Shown here piece after piece: positions 8,947-17,698 of a DNA stretch of 38,492 bases (position 1 is its first letter; every line of letters begins with the position of its first letter). The position numbers were made by a program, and so were the translations under genes. Under the pieces are notes generated by a model that did no database searches, was not told the DNA's origin, and was given only the letters and a program-made list of their open reading frames with translations. This DNA is from an uncultured Neomegalonema sp. Lineage in GTDB: Bacteria > Pseudomonadota > Alphaproteobacteria > Rhodobacterales > Rhodobacteraceae. The stretch lies in NCBI GenBank assembly GCA_938034615.1, contig CALHLW010000206.1:1-38492 (forward strand), read 5' to 3'.

Positions 8947-10165
8947 GGCTTCAGCCTCCGATGCAACATCCGACGGACCGGAGCTACTGCTCTCCGACCT
9001 TGCGGACAAGCGCCCCGTGATCTTGCAACTCGTGCCGCGCCTCGACGAGGGCGGAGTAGAACGCGGTACGCTGGAGATTGCCTCGGCCATCGTTCAGGCG
9101 GGCGGACGGGCCATTGTCGCCTCCGCCGGGGGGCGCCTCGCCTCGCGCCTGACGTCGATAGGTGGCGAATTCGTCGAGATGCCGGTGCAGACCAAGAATG
9201 TCCTCTCCATGCGTCGGAATGCCCGCCGCATCGCCGACCTGGTCAACAGCGAGAAGATCGATCTTATCCACGCCCGCAGCCGCGCCCCTGCATGGAGCGG
9301 CTATTGGGCCTCCCGCCGCACAGGGGCCGCCTTCGTGACCACCTATCACGGCTCCTACAACGAGGATTTCCCGCTCAAACGCCGCTACAATGCCGTCATG
9401 GCCAAGGGCAACCCGACCATCGCCGTCTCCGATTTCATCGCGCAGATGATTCGCGAGCGCCACGGCCTGCTCGATGACCGAATCATGACGATCCCGCGCG
9501 GAGCCGATCTCTCCGTCTTTGATCCCCAAGCCATGAAGGGCGAGCGTATCGCTCAGCTTGCCGACCGCTGGGGTTTGACCGACGAAACACGGCCTATTCT
9601 ATTGCTTCCGGGGCGTCTGACCCGGTGGAAAGGTCAAGAAGTCTTCATCGACGCCTGCGCACTGCTTCGCGAGAAACGCGGTCCCGATTTCCTTGGCCTC
9701 ATGATCGGGGGCGCGCCTGATGGCTCGTCCTACCCTGACGATCTCGAAAAGCGCGCGCGCGAGAAAGGCTGCACCGACGTCATCAAAATTGCCGGATCGT
9801 GCAACGACATGCCTGCTGCTTATCGTCTCGCCGGGTGCGCCGTCTCCGCTTCGACTGACCCTGAAGCCTTCGGTCGCGTGGCGGTTGAAGCGCAGGCCAT
9901 GGGTCGCCCCATCATTGCCACCAACCATGGCGGATCGCGCGAGACCGTTGATGACGGCATCACAGGCGCTCTGGTCGAGCCGGGCAATGCGGCAAAGATG
10001 GCCGAGGCCATGGATGCTTTCCTCGAGCTGGACGAAGCAACTTGTGACCGCATCGGCAAACTCGCGCGCCTGCGGGTGCAGCGCCTGTTTTCGACTGCCC
10101 GGATGCAGGCATCGACACTCGATGTCTACGAGCGGGCGACGGGGTTGGTCTTTCCCGCCCGATAA
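8945..10165 (+). CDS. Glycosyltransferase family 4 (GT-B fold)
   Basis: The product is about 406 residues with a GT-B arrangement. The N-terminal acceptor domain begins LQLVPRLDEGGVERGTLEIA. The C-terminal nucleotide-sugar domain contains LLPGRLTRWKGQEVFI and the EAFGRVAVEAQAMGRP segment, the E-x7-E signature that contacts the donor sugar. Such enzymes build lipopolysaccharide or exopolysaccharide at the cytoplasmic membrane. No other polysaccharide genes are nearby, so the product cannot be named. The start is uncertain: the ATG at 8945 overlaps the divergent hydrolase start, a GTG lies at 8921, and the conserved domain begins only near codon 25. The 3' end overlaps the convergent monooxygenase gene by 40 bp. 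Confidence 0.9.
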   Translation: MASASDATSDGPELLLSDLADKRPVILQLVPRLDEGGVERGTLEIASAIVQAGGRAIVASAGGRLASRLTSIGGEFVEMPVQTKNVLSMRRNARRIADLVNSEKIDLIHARSRAPAWSGYWASRRTGAAFVTTYHGSYNEDFPLKRRYNAVMAKGNPTIAVSDFIAQMIRERHGLLDDRIMTIPRGADLSVFDPQAMKGERIAQLADRWGLTDETRPILLLPGRLTRWKGQEVFIDACALLREKRGPDFLGLMIGGAPDGSSYPDDLEKRAREKGCTDVIKIAGSCNDMPAAYRLAGCAVSASTDPEAFGRVAVEAQAMGRPIIATNHGGSRETVDDGITGALVEPGNAAKMAEAMDAFLELDEATCDRIGKLARLRVQRLFSTARMQASTLDVYERATGLVFPAR

Positions 10166-11367
10166 GCGTCAAGCCCCAGCCGCGAAAGGGGCCGCCCCAG
10201 CATCCCCGTCACCAGCGCGGCAAGGATCGGCGGCGCGGGCCAGTGCAACGAAATCGGCCCCGTGATCCGGTCGCGTAACACCGGCAAAGCGCGGCTGTCC
10301 GATTGATAAACCGGCGTGAACAGGCGGCTCATCGTCTGGAACAACCGAACATGCCCCTGCCGCAACTGCGCGAAGCTCGCTCCGATCTCCGCCCGGCCTT
10401 CGGTCGCAACCGCATGGGCGAGCGCGAACGCATCCAGCAGCGCCATGTTCGCTCCCTGCCCGAGTTGCGGACTGGTCGCGTGATAGCTGTCGCCGATATG
10501 TACGATCCCGTCGCCATAGGGTCGCGACAGGGTGCGATGGCGATAGGTCGCCCAGGCCAGCGCATCATGGCTGTCGATCCCGTCTAGCAGAATCGCGGTG
10601 TCGGGCCAGAGCGCCCGGACCTCATCCTTCCACGCATCGAGCGGCCTTGCGCGCCAATCGTCCAGCCCACCATGGGGCAGGCTCCAGAAGAATGTCGCCT
10701 TTTCGGGCGCTGCGGCAGTGGCGCTCCCGACCGGCAGGACACCCACCATCTTCGAAGCCCGATAATACCGCTGTTCGAGGGCATGGGGCGAGAATGGCCC
10801 ACCCTTCGGCCAGTCCAGCGTCGCCCAGAGCGCTCCGTAGGGCAGGGCGCGGGCCGGATGCCGATCACTCAACGCCGACTCGCTGCCCAACGCATCCACG
10901 ATCAGATCGAACGGCCCGGTCGGCGCGTAATCCGCGAAGGTCAACGTCCCGCGCGATGCTCCCTTCACGATCATGCCGGGGCGCAGAGTCACTGCCTCGC
11001 GTTTCACAGCTTCATAGAGCGCATCGAACAGCGCCGAACGCTGGATGCCAAGCCCCCGATACTCCGGATCCAGCGCCGCATAGCTCACATCGAGAACGAC
11101 GGCCCCGCTTGGCTCGGATCGCCCGAAAATCCGGTCGACCCAAGCCCCCCGCGCCGCAATCCTATCGGCCAGACCGAGCGTCTCAAGAACTGCCATGCCT
11201 GTCGGTTGCAGCATGAAGCCCGATCCGACAGGCTGCGGCGCTTCGAACTGCTCGAATAAGGTCACGGCATGTCCCTGCCGTGCGTGCATCAGGGCACTGG
11301 CAAGCCCGCCAATCCCCGCGCCGCAGACCGCAATCGCCAGTTTCGTGGAGGGAGTTCTGCCCGTCAT
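10126..11367 (-). CDS. FAD-dependent monooxygenase (PheA/TfdB-type)
   Basis: This 413-residue flavoprotein has the Rossmann dinucleotide motif CGAGIGGLASA (16-21), an arginine in the GIQRSALFDAL segment and the second FAD-binding motif HIGDSYHATSPQLGQGANMA with the GD pair. These mark group A single-component hydroxylases, which use NAD(P)H and oxygen to hydroxylate aromatic or similar substrates. The DG motif between FAD and NADPH reads as LIVDALGSESALS, where Asp is followed by Ala, a common variation. It sits downstream of the trypsin-like protease gene on the minus strand, separated by 149 bp that hold a repeat fragment, so it may be transcribed separately. Substrate unknown. Confidence 0.92.
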   Translation of the reverse strand: MTGRTPSTKLAIAVCGAGIGGLASALMHARQGHAVTLFEQFEAPQPVGSGFMLQPTGMAVLETLGLADRIAARGAWVDRIFGRSEPSGAVVLDVSYAALDPEYRGLGIQRSALFDALYEAVKREAVTLRPGMIVKGASRGTLTFADYAPTGPFDLIVDALGSESALSDRHPARALPYGALWATLDWPKGGPFSPHALEQRYYRASKMVGVLPVGSATAAAPEKATFFWSLPHGGLDDWRARPLDAWKDEVRALWPDTAILLDGIDSHDALAWATYRHRTLSRPYGDGIVHIGDSYHATSPQLGQGANMALLDAFALAHAVATEGRAEIGASFAQLRQGHVRLFQTMSRLFTPVYQSDSRALPVLRDRITGPISLHWPAPPILAALVTGMLGRPLSRLGLDAYRAGKTNPVARS

Positions 11368-11478
11368 GCCCTGTTCCGGTCGCCTCTGGGAGGTTGCGAC
11401 ATAGCAGGATGATCCGGGGCGCGTCGAGACTCGCCGTCATCGGCATCGGGCAATCGCCGGCAAAGGTCTCTGCCACGG

Positions 11479-11496
11479 ATCGAGGTCCGGGGCAGG
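11479..11496. repeat. Half copy of the palindromic repeat
   Basis: The 18-mer ATCGAGGTCCGGGGCAGG is identical to the right arm of the complete element at 19363-19380. The matching left arm is missing or degraded (a GATCCGGGGC trace is near 11411). It occupies the gap between the protease and monooxygenase genes. Confidence 0.7.
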
Positions 11497-11516
11497 TACT
11501 CGATTTCACGCCACGA

Positions 11517-12413
11517 TCAGCCTCGCTTCAGACAGTCCAATCGCACAGTTGCGGCCGTCCCAATGGCATAAAGCCCCTGTTCCGTGCGCTCGCGTCCGCG
11601 CGTGCCGTCGATGGCATGGCGGGTCTTCGCGCGCTCCAGAAAGGACGCCACCGCGCGCGCTTCGGTCACGACCGCCAGATGCTTCAAAATCTTGCCGGTC
11701 AGGCGGCTGGCCTCGACCGAGTCGATCTTCGCTTTCAGAACGCCGATCACCCGACCCTTGCTGTCGAGAACCGGCCCACCCGAATGCCCCCGCCGCACAT
11801 CGCCCATCACGCCCACAAGACCCCGCTTGCGCGGATCGCTGAGATCGTAATTCACGATGGCCGGTGTCAGACGCGGTTTCAGACGGATGCGTCCCTCTTG
11901 TGGAAATCCTATAACTGCAACTGGCTCACCGCCGGGCGGCAGATGGGGCGCCAGGCGTAGATAATGCCGTGTGCGATAACTCGTATCGAGCAGCGCCAGA
12001 TCATTCTCGTCATCCAGCGCGACGATACGCACGGGCAGACGACGCGGCGAATTCGGGATACGCAACTCCACCGCATCGCAGGGTTTTACCACGTGGGCGC
12101 TGGTCAGGATCGTCCCGCTCGCATTCACCGCAAAACCCGCGCCCGCACTATAAAACCGTACAGGCCGCGCCGCTTCGGCCCTCCTGATCGCATCGCCCCG
12201 CGCGAGAGTTCGGCGGCGATTTCGATCATATTCGGTCTTCAGTCGCACGGCTTCGGCGGAGGTCACTTCCCGGCCCGTACACCGCTTGCGGCGGACGGGT
12301 TGGACGATTCCACGCTCCGAATCCCAGCAATTCACGACTTCCATTGCGCTGTCGGACGCAAGGGTCGGGGTGGTGGCCAGAAGGGCGGCGATCAGGGGCA
12401 TCCAGATATTCAT
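11517..12413 (-). CDS. Secreted trypsin-like serine protease
   Basis: The 298-residue protein has a signal peptide (MNIWMPLIAALLATTPTLAS, cleavage near 20) and an S1-fold protease domain. The triad is complete: H107 in LTSAHVV, D138 in ENDLALL and S211 in RRGHSGGPV. There is no PDZ domain, so it is not a standard DegP/DegQ and is closer to short trypsin-2-like periplasmic proteases. Two cysteines, C29 and C45, lie in the N-terminal extension and could pair. It begins 36 bp after the ccmH stop on the same strand, so it may share the ccm transcript, although no functional link to cytochrome maturation is known to me. Confidence 0.88.
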   Translation of the reverse strand: MNIWMPLIAALLATTPTLASDSAMEVVNCWDSERGIVQPVRRKRCTGREVTSAEAVRLKTEYDRNRRRTLARGDAIRRAEAARPVRFYSAGAGFAVNASGTILTSAHVVKPCDAVELRIPNSPRRLPVRIVALDDENDLALLDTSYRTRHYLRLAPHLPPGGEPVAVIGFPQEGRIRLKPRLTPAIVNYDLSDPRKRGLVGVMGDVRRGHSGGPVLDSKGRVIGVLKAKIDSVEASRLTGKILKHLAVVTEARAVASFLERAKTRHAIDGTRGRERTEQGLYAIGTAATVRLDCLKRG

Positions 12414-12449
12414 GAGGCGCAGGATACGTCATAAGAATGACGGAGCGGT

Positions 12450-13091
12450 TCACGCCTCGCGGTCTGCCTCGATCCCAAGATCACGAAGTCGCGCGCGTTC
12501 GGCCTCGGTCAGCGGCGGCACTTTTGTCGGTGGCACAGGGCGGGTCGCAATCTGCCGCCACGCGACGATTCCGCCACCGATCAGCAAGATCGGCCCTCCG
12601 AACCACAGCAGGATAGTCTTGGCATTGAGCGGCGGTTTGAGCAGAACGTAATCGCCGTATCGCGATTGGGCATAATCGAGGATTTCCTGATCCGTATCGC
12701 CTGCCACGAGGCGCTCACGGACAAGAATACGCAGGTCTTTCGCAAGATCGGCGTCCGACTCGTCGATGTTCTCGTTGCGACAGACCAGGCAGCGCAACCC
12801 CTTCGACAATTCCCGCGCCCGCGACTCCAGCGCCGGATCGGACAGGATTTCCGAAGGCTCGACCGCATGGACGGGCGAGGACATCGCCAGCATCACTGTT
12901 ATCCCCGCGAAAGCAGGGATCTTTCTCAGCCATGCGAATGCCGCGTCTACGCGCTTCGGAAGAAGGGTATTTGTCACCCCGCGACTTGATCGCGGGGTCC
13001 ATGATTCAGCACATTCGGCACGATGGCTTCCGCGATCAAGTCGCGGAATGACAATGCTCGCAGAACTTGGTGTTGTCTTCGAACCTCTCAT
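12450..13091 (-). CDS. ccmH: Cytochrome c maturation protein CcmH (Ccl2-type) with repeat-derived leader
   Basis: CcmH is the periplasmic thiol-oxidoreductase that keeps apocytochrome CxxCH motifs reduced for heme attachment. The conserved body starts at VEPSEILSDPALESRAREL, contains the redox motif LRCLVCRNENI, and is followed by LRILVRERLVAGDTDQEILD and a C-terminal membrane helix (TILLWFGGPILLIGGGIVAW). The frame opens at 13091 with an ATG that overlaps the ccmF stop (ATGA), which favours coupled translation. This gives a leader of about 76 residues, much of it encoded by a palindromic repeat (12973-13052) and a second fragment (about 12899-12921). A GTG at 12977 would give a more normal leader of about 38 residues. 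The short MLAMSSPVHA alone is too brief for a signal peptide. The identity is secure; the start is not. Confidence 0.88.
   Translation of the reverse strand: MRGSKTTPSSASIVIPRLDRGSHRAECAESWTPRSSRGVTNTLLPKRVDAAFAWLRKIPAFAGITVMLAMSSPVHAVEPSEILSDPALESRARELSKGLRCLVCRNENIDESDADLAKDLRILVRERLVAGDTDQEILDYAQSRYGDYVLLKPPLNAKTILLWFGGPILLIGGGIVAWRQIATRPVPPTKVPPLTEAERARLRDLGIEADREA
12899..12921. repeat. Half palindromic repeat inside the ccmH leader
   Basis: ATCCCCGCGAAAGCAGGGAT is a short imperfect hairpin of the type common between alphaproteobacterial genes. Here it is read in frame on the minus strand as KIPAFAGIT within the CcmH signal-peptide region. Confidence 0.55.
12973..13052. repeat. Complete palindromic repeat element inside the ccmH frame
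   Basis: Perfect 17-bp inverted arms (CCGCGACTTGATCGCGG at 12979-12995 and its complement at 13030-13046) are framed by GTCA and TGAC. The left arm also folds alone as an 8-bp stem CCCCGCGA/TCGCGGGG. Related copies are at 23780-23874 and 32508-32588. Confidence 0.8.
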
Positions 13092-15064
13092 TCCGCAGGC
13101 ACCATTGCCGCTTTCCCCCGGTTCGGTGCCCCCACCCTATGGCGGCGATCTGTCAGGCTGAGCAGGCCTCCGAGCGTCATGATGAACGCCCCAAGCCAAA
13201 TCCAGTTGGCGAACGGCTTCACGTAAGACCGCACGGCCCATCCCCCGTTGTCCTGCTTGTCACCCAGCACGATATAGATGTCCTCGATCAGGCTCGCCCG
13301 GATACCGGCTTCCGTCGTCTGGGTCCGCTGAACGGTGTAGAACCGTTTTTCCGAGACGAGGCTTGCGATTTCCTCGCCGTCGCGGAACACCGTGAACATC
13401 CCGCCGTCGATGATGTAGTTCGGCCCTTTCGACCGCTCCACGCCGTCGAAGCGGATTTCGTAGCCTGCCAGCGGGATCATCTCGCCGACCCTTGCCGCAC
13501 GGATATCCTCACTCTCCCACGCCGTAATACCCACGATGCCGAAGGCCGTGATACCCATCCCCATATGGGCGAGCGCTTGCCCCCATGCTGAGCGCGGCAG
13601 GTTCGCCAGACGCCGCAGTGTCTCCCCAGCGGGCACACGGCCCAGCTTCACCCGTTCCGACAGATCGACGATCACACCGAAGATCGCCCAGAAGGCCAAC
13701 GCAATACCGAGCGGCGCGAGCAAAGGCCCGCCCGAACGCCACATCGCGAAGATCGACCCCACGAGAAACGACAGCGCGGCGGCGGTCCACAGCTTTTTCA
13801 TCACACGAGGCAGGTCGCCGCGCTTCCATGGCAGGGCCGCGCCAATGGGCATGGCAATGAGCAACATCACCATCAGCGGCGAGAAGGCCAAATTGAAGAA
13901 TGCCGTGCCAAAGCTCATCTGATCGCCTGTCACCGCTTCGATCAGCAAAGGCCCGAGGGTCCCGAGGAACACCACTGCTGCGGCAACCGACAGGAATAAA
14001 TTGTTCAGGATTAGCCCGCTTTCCCGGCTGACTGGCGCGAACACGCCTTCCGGCTCCATCTGCGGCGCGCGCCACGCATAGAGCGTCAGTGCTCCGCCTG
14101 TCGCGATGACGAGGATGGCGAGGATGAACACCCCGCGCGAAGGGTCGGAGGCGAATGCATGAACGCTGGTCAACAGGCCCGAGCGCACGATGAACGTCCC
14201 CACAAGGCTGAGCGAAAATGCGATGATCGCCAGCAGGATCGTCCAACTCTTCAGCGTCGAGCGTTTCTCGACCACCACCGCCGAGTGCAGAAGCGCAGCG
14301 GCCACCAGCCAAGGCATGAAGCTCGCGTTCTCGACCGGATCCCAAAACCACCAGCCGCCCCAACCAAGCTCGTAATAGGCCCAATAGGAGCCAAGCGCGA
14401 TTCCGACCGTGAGCGCCGCCCATGCAAGCAAAGTCCAAGGCCGCACCCATCGCGCCCAGGCTGCATCCACGCGCCCTTCGATCAGCGCGGCAACTGCAAA
14501 GCTGAACGGCATCGAAAGGCCCACATAGCCTAGGTACAGAAACGGCGGATGCGCCGCGAGCGCCCAGTCCTGAAGCAGGGGATTGAGACCCGTACCATCC
14601 ACAGGCACCGGGTCCATCCGCTCGAACGGGTTCGAGGTGAAGAGGATGAAGGCCAGAAACGCCACCGCGATCATCGCTTGAACCGCCAACGTCCGCGCCC
14701 GCAGGGCAGGGGGGATATTACGCCCGAACGCCGCAACCAGCGCCCCATAGAGCGCAAGGATCAGCACCCAGAGCAGCATCGAGCCCTCGTGATTGCCCCA
14801 GACCCCGGCGATCTTGAACAGATACGGCTTGTCGCTATGCGAATTGGCATAGACCACCCGCAGCGAGAAATCCGAATTCACGAAGCCATAAGTCAGCGCC
14901 GCAAACGAAAACCCGATGAGCAAAAAGCCCATCAGCGCCGCCGTCTCCGCAAAGCGCATCGGCTCCGCATAACCCTTATGCGCGCCCCAGAGCGGGATGG
15001 TCGATTGCGCTATGGCCACCGCAAACGCGAGGATCAGCGCGAAATGTCCGAGTTCTGCGATCAT
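13088..15064 (-). CDS. ccmF: Cytochrome c heme lyase subunit CcmF
   Basis: CcmF is the polytopic inner-membrane component that takes heme from holo-CcmE and, with CcmH/CcmI, ligates it to apocytochrome c. The 658-residue length is standard. The heme-handling WWD signature lies at about 235-253 (GWGGWWFWDPVENASFMPWL), with flanking conserved segments GVWGNHEGSMLLWV, AAHPPFLYLGYVG and FIVRSGLLTSVHAFASDP. A large periplasmic segment follows near the C-terminus before the last helix. The start MIAELGHFALILA at 15064 is canonical. ccmH follows with an ATGA overlap. ccmE, normally just upstream, is not present here; the upstream gene is divergent, so the ccm set is split in this genome. Confidence 0.97.
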   Translation of the reverse strand: MIAELGHFALILAFAVAIAQSTIPLWGAHKGYAEPMRFAETAALMGFLLIGFSFAALTYGFVNSDFSLRVVYANSHSDKPYLFKIAGVWGNHEGSMLLWVLILALYGALVAAFGRNIPPALRARTLAVQAMIAVAFLAFILFTSNPFERMDPVPVDGTGLNPLLQDWALAAHPPFLYLGYVGLSMPFSFAVAALIEGRVDAAWARWVRPWTLLAWAALTVGIALGSYWAYYELGWGGWWFWDPVENASFMPWLVAAALLHSAVVVEKRSTLKSWTILLAIIAFSLSLVGTFIVRSGLLTSVHAFASDPSRGVFILAILVIATGGALTLYAWRAPQMEPEGVFAPVSRESGLILNNLFLSVAAAVVFLGTLGPLLIEAVTGDQMSFGTAFFNLAFSPLMVMLLIAMPIGAALPWKRGDLPRVMKKLWTAAALSFLVGSIFAMWRSGGPLLAPLGIALAFWAIFGVIVDLSERVKLGRVPAGETLRRLANLPRSAWGQALAHMGMGITAFGIVGITAWESEDIRAARVGEMIPLAGYEIRFDGVERSKGPNYIIDGGMFTVFRDGEEIASLVSEKRFYTVQRTQTTEAGIRASLIEDIYIVLGDKQDNGGWAVRSYVKPFANWIWLGAFIMTLGGLLSLTDRRHRVGAPNRGKAAMVPAE

Positions 15065-15221
15065 TCGTCTCTTTTGCCCCGCAAGACGCCCCCGCGCAAC
15101 GCGGCATGATGTTCACGCCGTTCATTTTCGTGAGAGAATCCAGTGCGACGACTGGATAGATGGACGCGAACGACATCGGCGTGCAGGATCGCCCTATCGT
15201 TCCGAAGCGGAGTGCCGAATC

Positions 15222-15737
15222 ATGCCGAGCCTGCGTGTCGTTCTGAAAATCCTGCATTCGCTGTCCGCTGCCGGGCTGCTCGGCGGGCTGGCCTGTTACA
15301 TGATCCTGCTGGTCTTCGCACCGCAAGACAACGCCGCCGCTTATGCCGATCTGCGCGAGTCGATTGCGATGGTCAGCGATTACGTGCTCGTCCCCTCACT
15401 CGCCGTCGCGCTGGTTTCGGGGTTGCTCGCCATGGCCTTCCACACGCCGTTCATGGACAAGGGCTGGGCATGGGCCAAGGCGGCCATGGGTCTCCTGATG
15501 TTCAAGGGCGTTCTTACGGTCGTGGGCGCAAAAGCCGATCATGCCGCCGTCCTCGCCCGTAAGATCGAGGAGGGTGCGATACCGCAGGAGGTGCTTGATT
15601 CCGCGATGCGCCACGAATGGGCGACCCTCTGGATCGTCATGGCGCTCACGGTTGCGAATGTCGTCCTCGGTGTCTGGCGCCCCAAATTTGCACGCCCACC
15701 AAAAGCGCAGTCCTCGTCACAGGAAAAAGCCACATGA
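15222..15737 (+). CDS. Four-helix membrane protein, DUF2269-like
   Basis: The 171-residue protein begins MPSLRVVLKILHSLSAAGLL and has four predicted membrane helices (about 8-30, 52-72, 82-102 and 135-155) with a conserved His in the first helix. It resembles DUF2269-type predicted integral membrane proteins; some relatives have been compared with CopD-like heme or copper membrane proteins, but that is not shown here. The ATG at 15222 is chosen over upstream frame because the region 5' of it is the divergent ccmF promoter area. Its stop overlaps the start of the alcohol dehydrogenase gene (ATGA), so the two are translationally coupled. Function unknown. Confidence 0.75.
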   Translation: MPSLRVVLKILHSLSAAGLLGGLACYMILLVFAPQDNAAAYADLRESIAMVSDYVLVPSLAVALVSGLLAMAFHTPFMDKGWAWAKAAMGLLMFKGVLTVVGAKADHAAVLARKIEEGAIPQEVLDSAMRHEWATLWIVMALTVANVVLGVWRPKFARPPKAQSSSQEKAT

Positions 15738-16774
15738 AGGCCGTTGTCTACGAGGCCTTTGGCCAACGCCCGACCCTCCAGACCGTCCCCGATCCGACCC
15801 CCGACCCGAACGGTGTGGTCATTCGCGTCATGGCCTCGGGCGTCTGCCGCAGCGATTTCCATGCATGGGGCGGTCACGACTCCACGGTCCAGCTTCCCCA
15901 CGTTCCCGGCCACGAACTCGCCGGAACCATCGAGGCGGTGGGCCGCGATGTCCGAAACTGGAAACCGGGCGACCGGGTAACGGTCCCCTTCGTCGGCGGT
16001 TGCGGCGCTTGCCCCCAATGCCACAGCGGCAATCAGCAGGTTTGCGACGATCAGTTCCAACCCGGCTTCACCCATTGGGGCAGCTTCGCGCAATACGTCG
16101 CAATCGGGCAGGCCGATCTCAACCTCGTCGGCCTGCCCGAAACCATGGATTTCGCCACCGCCGCCAGCCTCGGCTGCCGCTTCGTCACGGCCTATCGCGG
16201 CGTCGTCGATCAGGGCCGGGTGAAACCGGGTCAGTGGCTCGCGGTTCACGGATGCGGTGGCGTCGGCCTCTCGGCGATCATGATCGCCAAGGCGATGGGC
16301 GCGCGGACCGTGGCGGTGGATGTGACCGACCGCAGCCTCGCACTCGCACAGGAAATCGGCGCGGAAGTCATCGTGAAGGCGGGTAACACCGATGTGGTCG
16401 CTGCCGTCCGAGAGGCCACGGATGGCGGCGCGCATCTCTCCATCGACGCCCTCGGCATCCCGGAAACTTGCACCAACTCCGTCAAATCGCTCCGCAAGCG
16501 CGGTCGCCATATCCAGCTCGGCTGGATGCTCGGCGACGACAGCGCGCCTCCAATCCCCATGGACCTCGTTATGGGCAATGAGCTTGAAATCATCGGCAGC
16601 CACGGGATGCAGGCCCATCGCTATCCCGAGATGATGGCGCTGATCGCCACTGGCGCGCTCACCCCGTCCCGCCTGATTCACGAGAAAATCTCGCTCGACC
16701 AATCCATCGACGCTCTTGCGAATTTCGAGCAATACGAGCGGGCCGGGATCACGGTTATCACCGATTTTGACTGA
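15734..16774 (+). CDS. Zinc-dependent alcohol dehydrogenase (MDR superfamily)
   Basis: The 346-residue enzyme has the medium-chain dehydrogenase layout. The catalytic zinc ligands are in GVCRSDFHAW and GHELAGTIEAVG, and the Rossmann motif is HGCGGVGLSAI with an acidic residue (VAVD) that favours NAD(H). The structural-zinc loop GGCGACPQCHSGNQQVC retains four cysteines. The family oxidises primary or secondary alcohols or reduces aldehydes. An AGGA site precedes the ATG, which overlaps the stop of the membrane-protein gene. An EamA exporter and an MttB-family methyltransferase follow on the same strand, so an aldehyde-linked role in methylated-amine metabolism is possible but unproven. Confidence 0.92.
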   Translation: MKAVVYEAFGQRPTLQTVPDPTPDPNGVVIRVMASGVCRSDFHAWGGHDSTVQLPHVPGHELAGTIEAVGRDVRNWKPGDRVTVPFVGGCGACPQCHSGNQQVCDDQFQPGFTHWGSFAQYVAIGQADLNLVGLPETMDFATAASLGCRFVTAYRGVVDQGRVKPGQWLAVHGCGGVGLSAIMIAKAMGARTVAVDVTDRSLALAQEIGAEVIVKAGNTDVVAAVREATDGGAHLSIDALGIPETCTNSVKSLRKRGRHIQLGWMLGDDSAPPIPMDLVMGNELEIIGSHGMQAHRYPEMMALIATGALTPSRLIHEKISLDQSIDALANFEQYERAGITVITDFD

Positions 16775-16792
16775 CTTTTCTTCGAGCCGATT

Positions 16793-17638
16793 ATGACGCC
16801 CCGCGCGCAGGCCATCCTCCTCATGTGCAGCGGCGTCCTGATGCTGGTGTTGAACGATGTGGCGGCGAAGTGGCTGGTGGCCCGCTACGACCCGGTGCAG
16901 ATCGCCTTTTTGCGCAGCGTCTTCGCCTTGCCGCTGGCGGCGATACTGGTGTGGTATTTTGACGGGCACAGCGGATTTCGCTCCGGTCGGGTCTGGGTCC
17001 ATGCCGTGCGGGGTGCGATGGTGCTGATCGCGACATGGGCGTTCTTCGGCTCCCTGCGGGTCTTGCCACTGGCGGAGGCGCAATCGCTGTTGTTCACCGC
17101 GCCAATCATCGTGGCCATCCTCGCAGCCCTCTTCACGAGCGAGGACGTCGAACCCCATCATTGGGCGAGTGTGGCCCTGGGTTTTGCCGGAGCGCTCGTG
17201 ATCGTGCAGCCCGGCAGGGCGGCCTTCCAACCGGAATCGCTCTACGCCCTGTCGGCGGCTTTTCTTTATGCGCTCATCATGCTCAGCGCCCGCTGGATCG
17301 ACGCGCGGGACAGCTTGTGGACCATGACGTTCTGGATGACCGTCTTCTCGGCATTGCTCGGGTCCGCGAGCCTCTTCGCAAGCTGGCCCGTGCCGGAGCC
17401 GATGGATGCGGCGCTGTTCACCGCGATGGCCGTGCTCGGCACAGGGGGGATGGCGCTGGTCAGTCAGGCATTTCGCATGGCCCCGGCCACCCTCGTCGCG
17501 CCGCTGGATTACACGGCGCTTCTCTGGGCGAGCATGATGGGCTGGCTGATATGGGGGACGGTGCCGGGATGGTCGGTCTATGCGGGCGCGGGGTTCATCG
17601 TCGCGGGGGGCATCATGGTTTTGCGGCGACAGGAATAA
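16793..17638 (+). CDS. EamA/DMT-family transporter
   Basis: The 281-residue protein has about ten hydrophobic helices arranged as two EamA repeats (residues about 8-140 and 150-280). The characteristic pattern is AKWLVARYDPVQIAFLRSVF at the start of repeat one and LVAPLDYTALLWASMMGWL in repeat two. Members of this drug/metabolite superfamily mostly export amino acids, amines or related small metabolites. It lies 18 bp after the dehydrogenase stop and about 60 bp before the methyltransferase start, consistent with one transcript. The substrate cannot be read from sequence. Confidence 0.9.
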   Translation: MTPRAQAILLMCSGVLMLVLNDVAAKWLVARYDPVQIAFLRSVFALPLAAILVWYFDGHSGFRSGRVWVHAVRGAMVLIATWAFFGSLRVLPLAEAQSLLFTAPIIVAILAALFTSEDVEPHHWASVALGFAGALVIVQPGRAAFQPESLYALSAAFLYALIMLSARWIDARDSLWTMTFWMTVFSALLGSASLFASWPVPEPMDAALFTAMAVLGTGGMALVSQAFRMAPATLVAPLDYTALLWASMMGWLIWGTVPGWSVYAGAGFIVAGGIMVLRRQE

Positions 17639-17698
17639 GGGCTTGCGCCGCGCGCCATGGCGGTCATGGTCGGGAGAGGCAAACCGGAGATTTCCACC

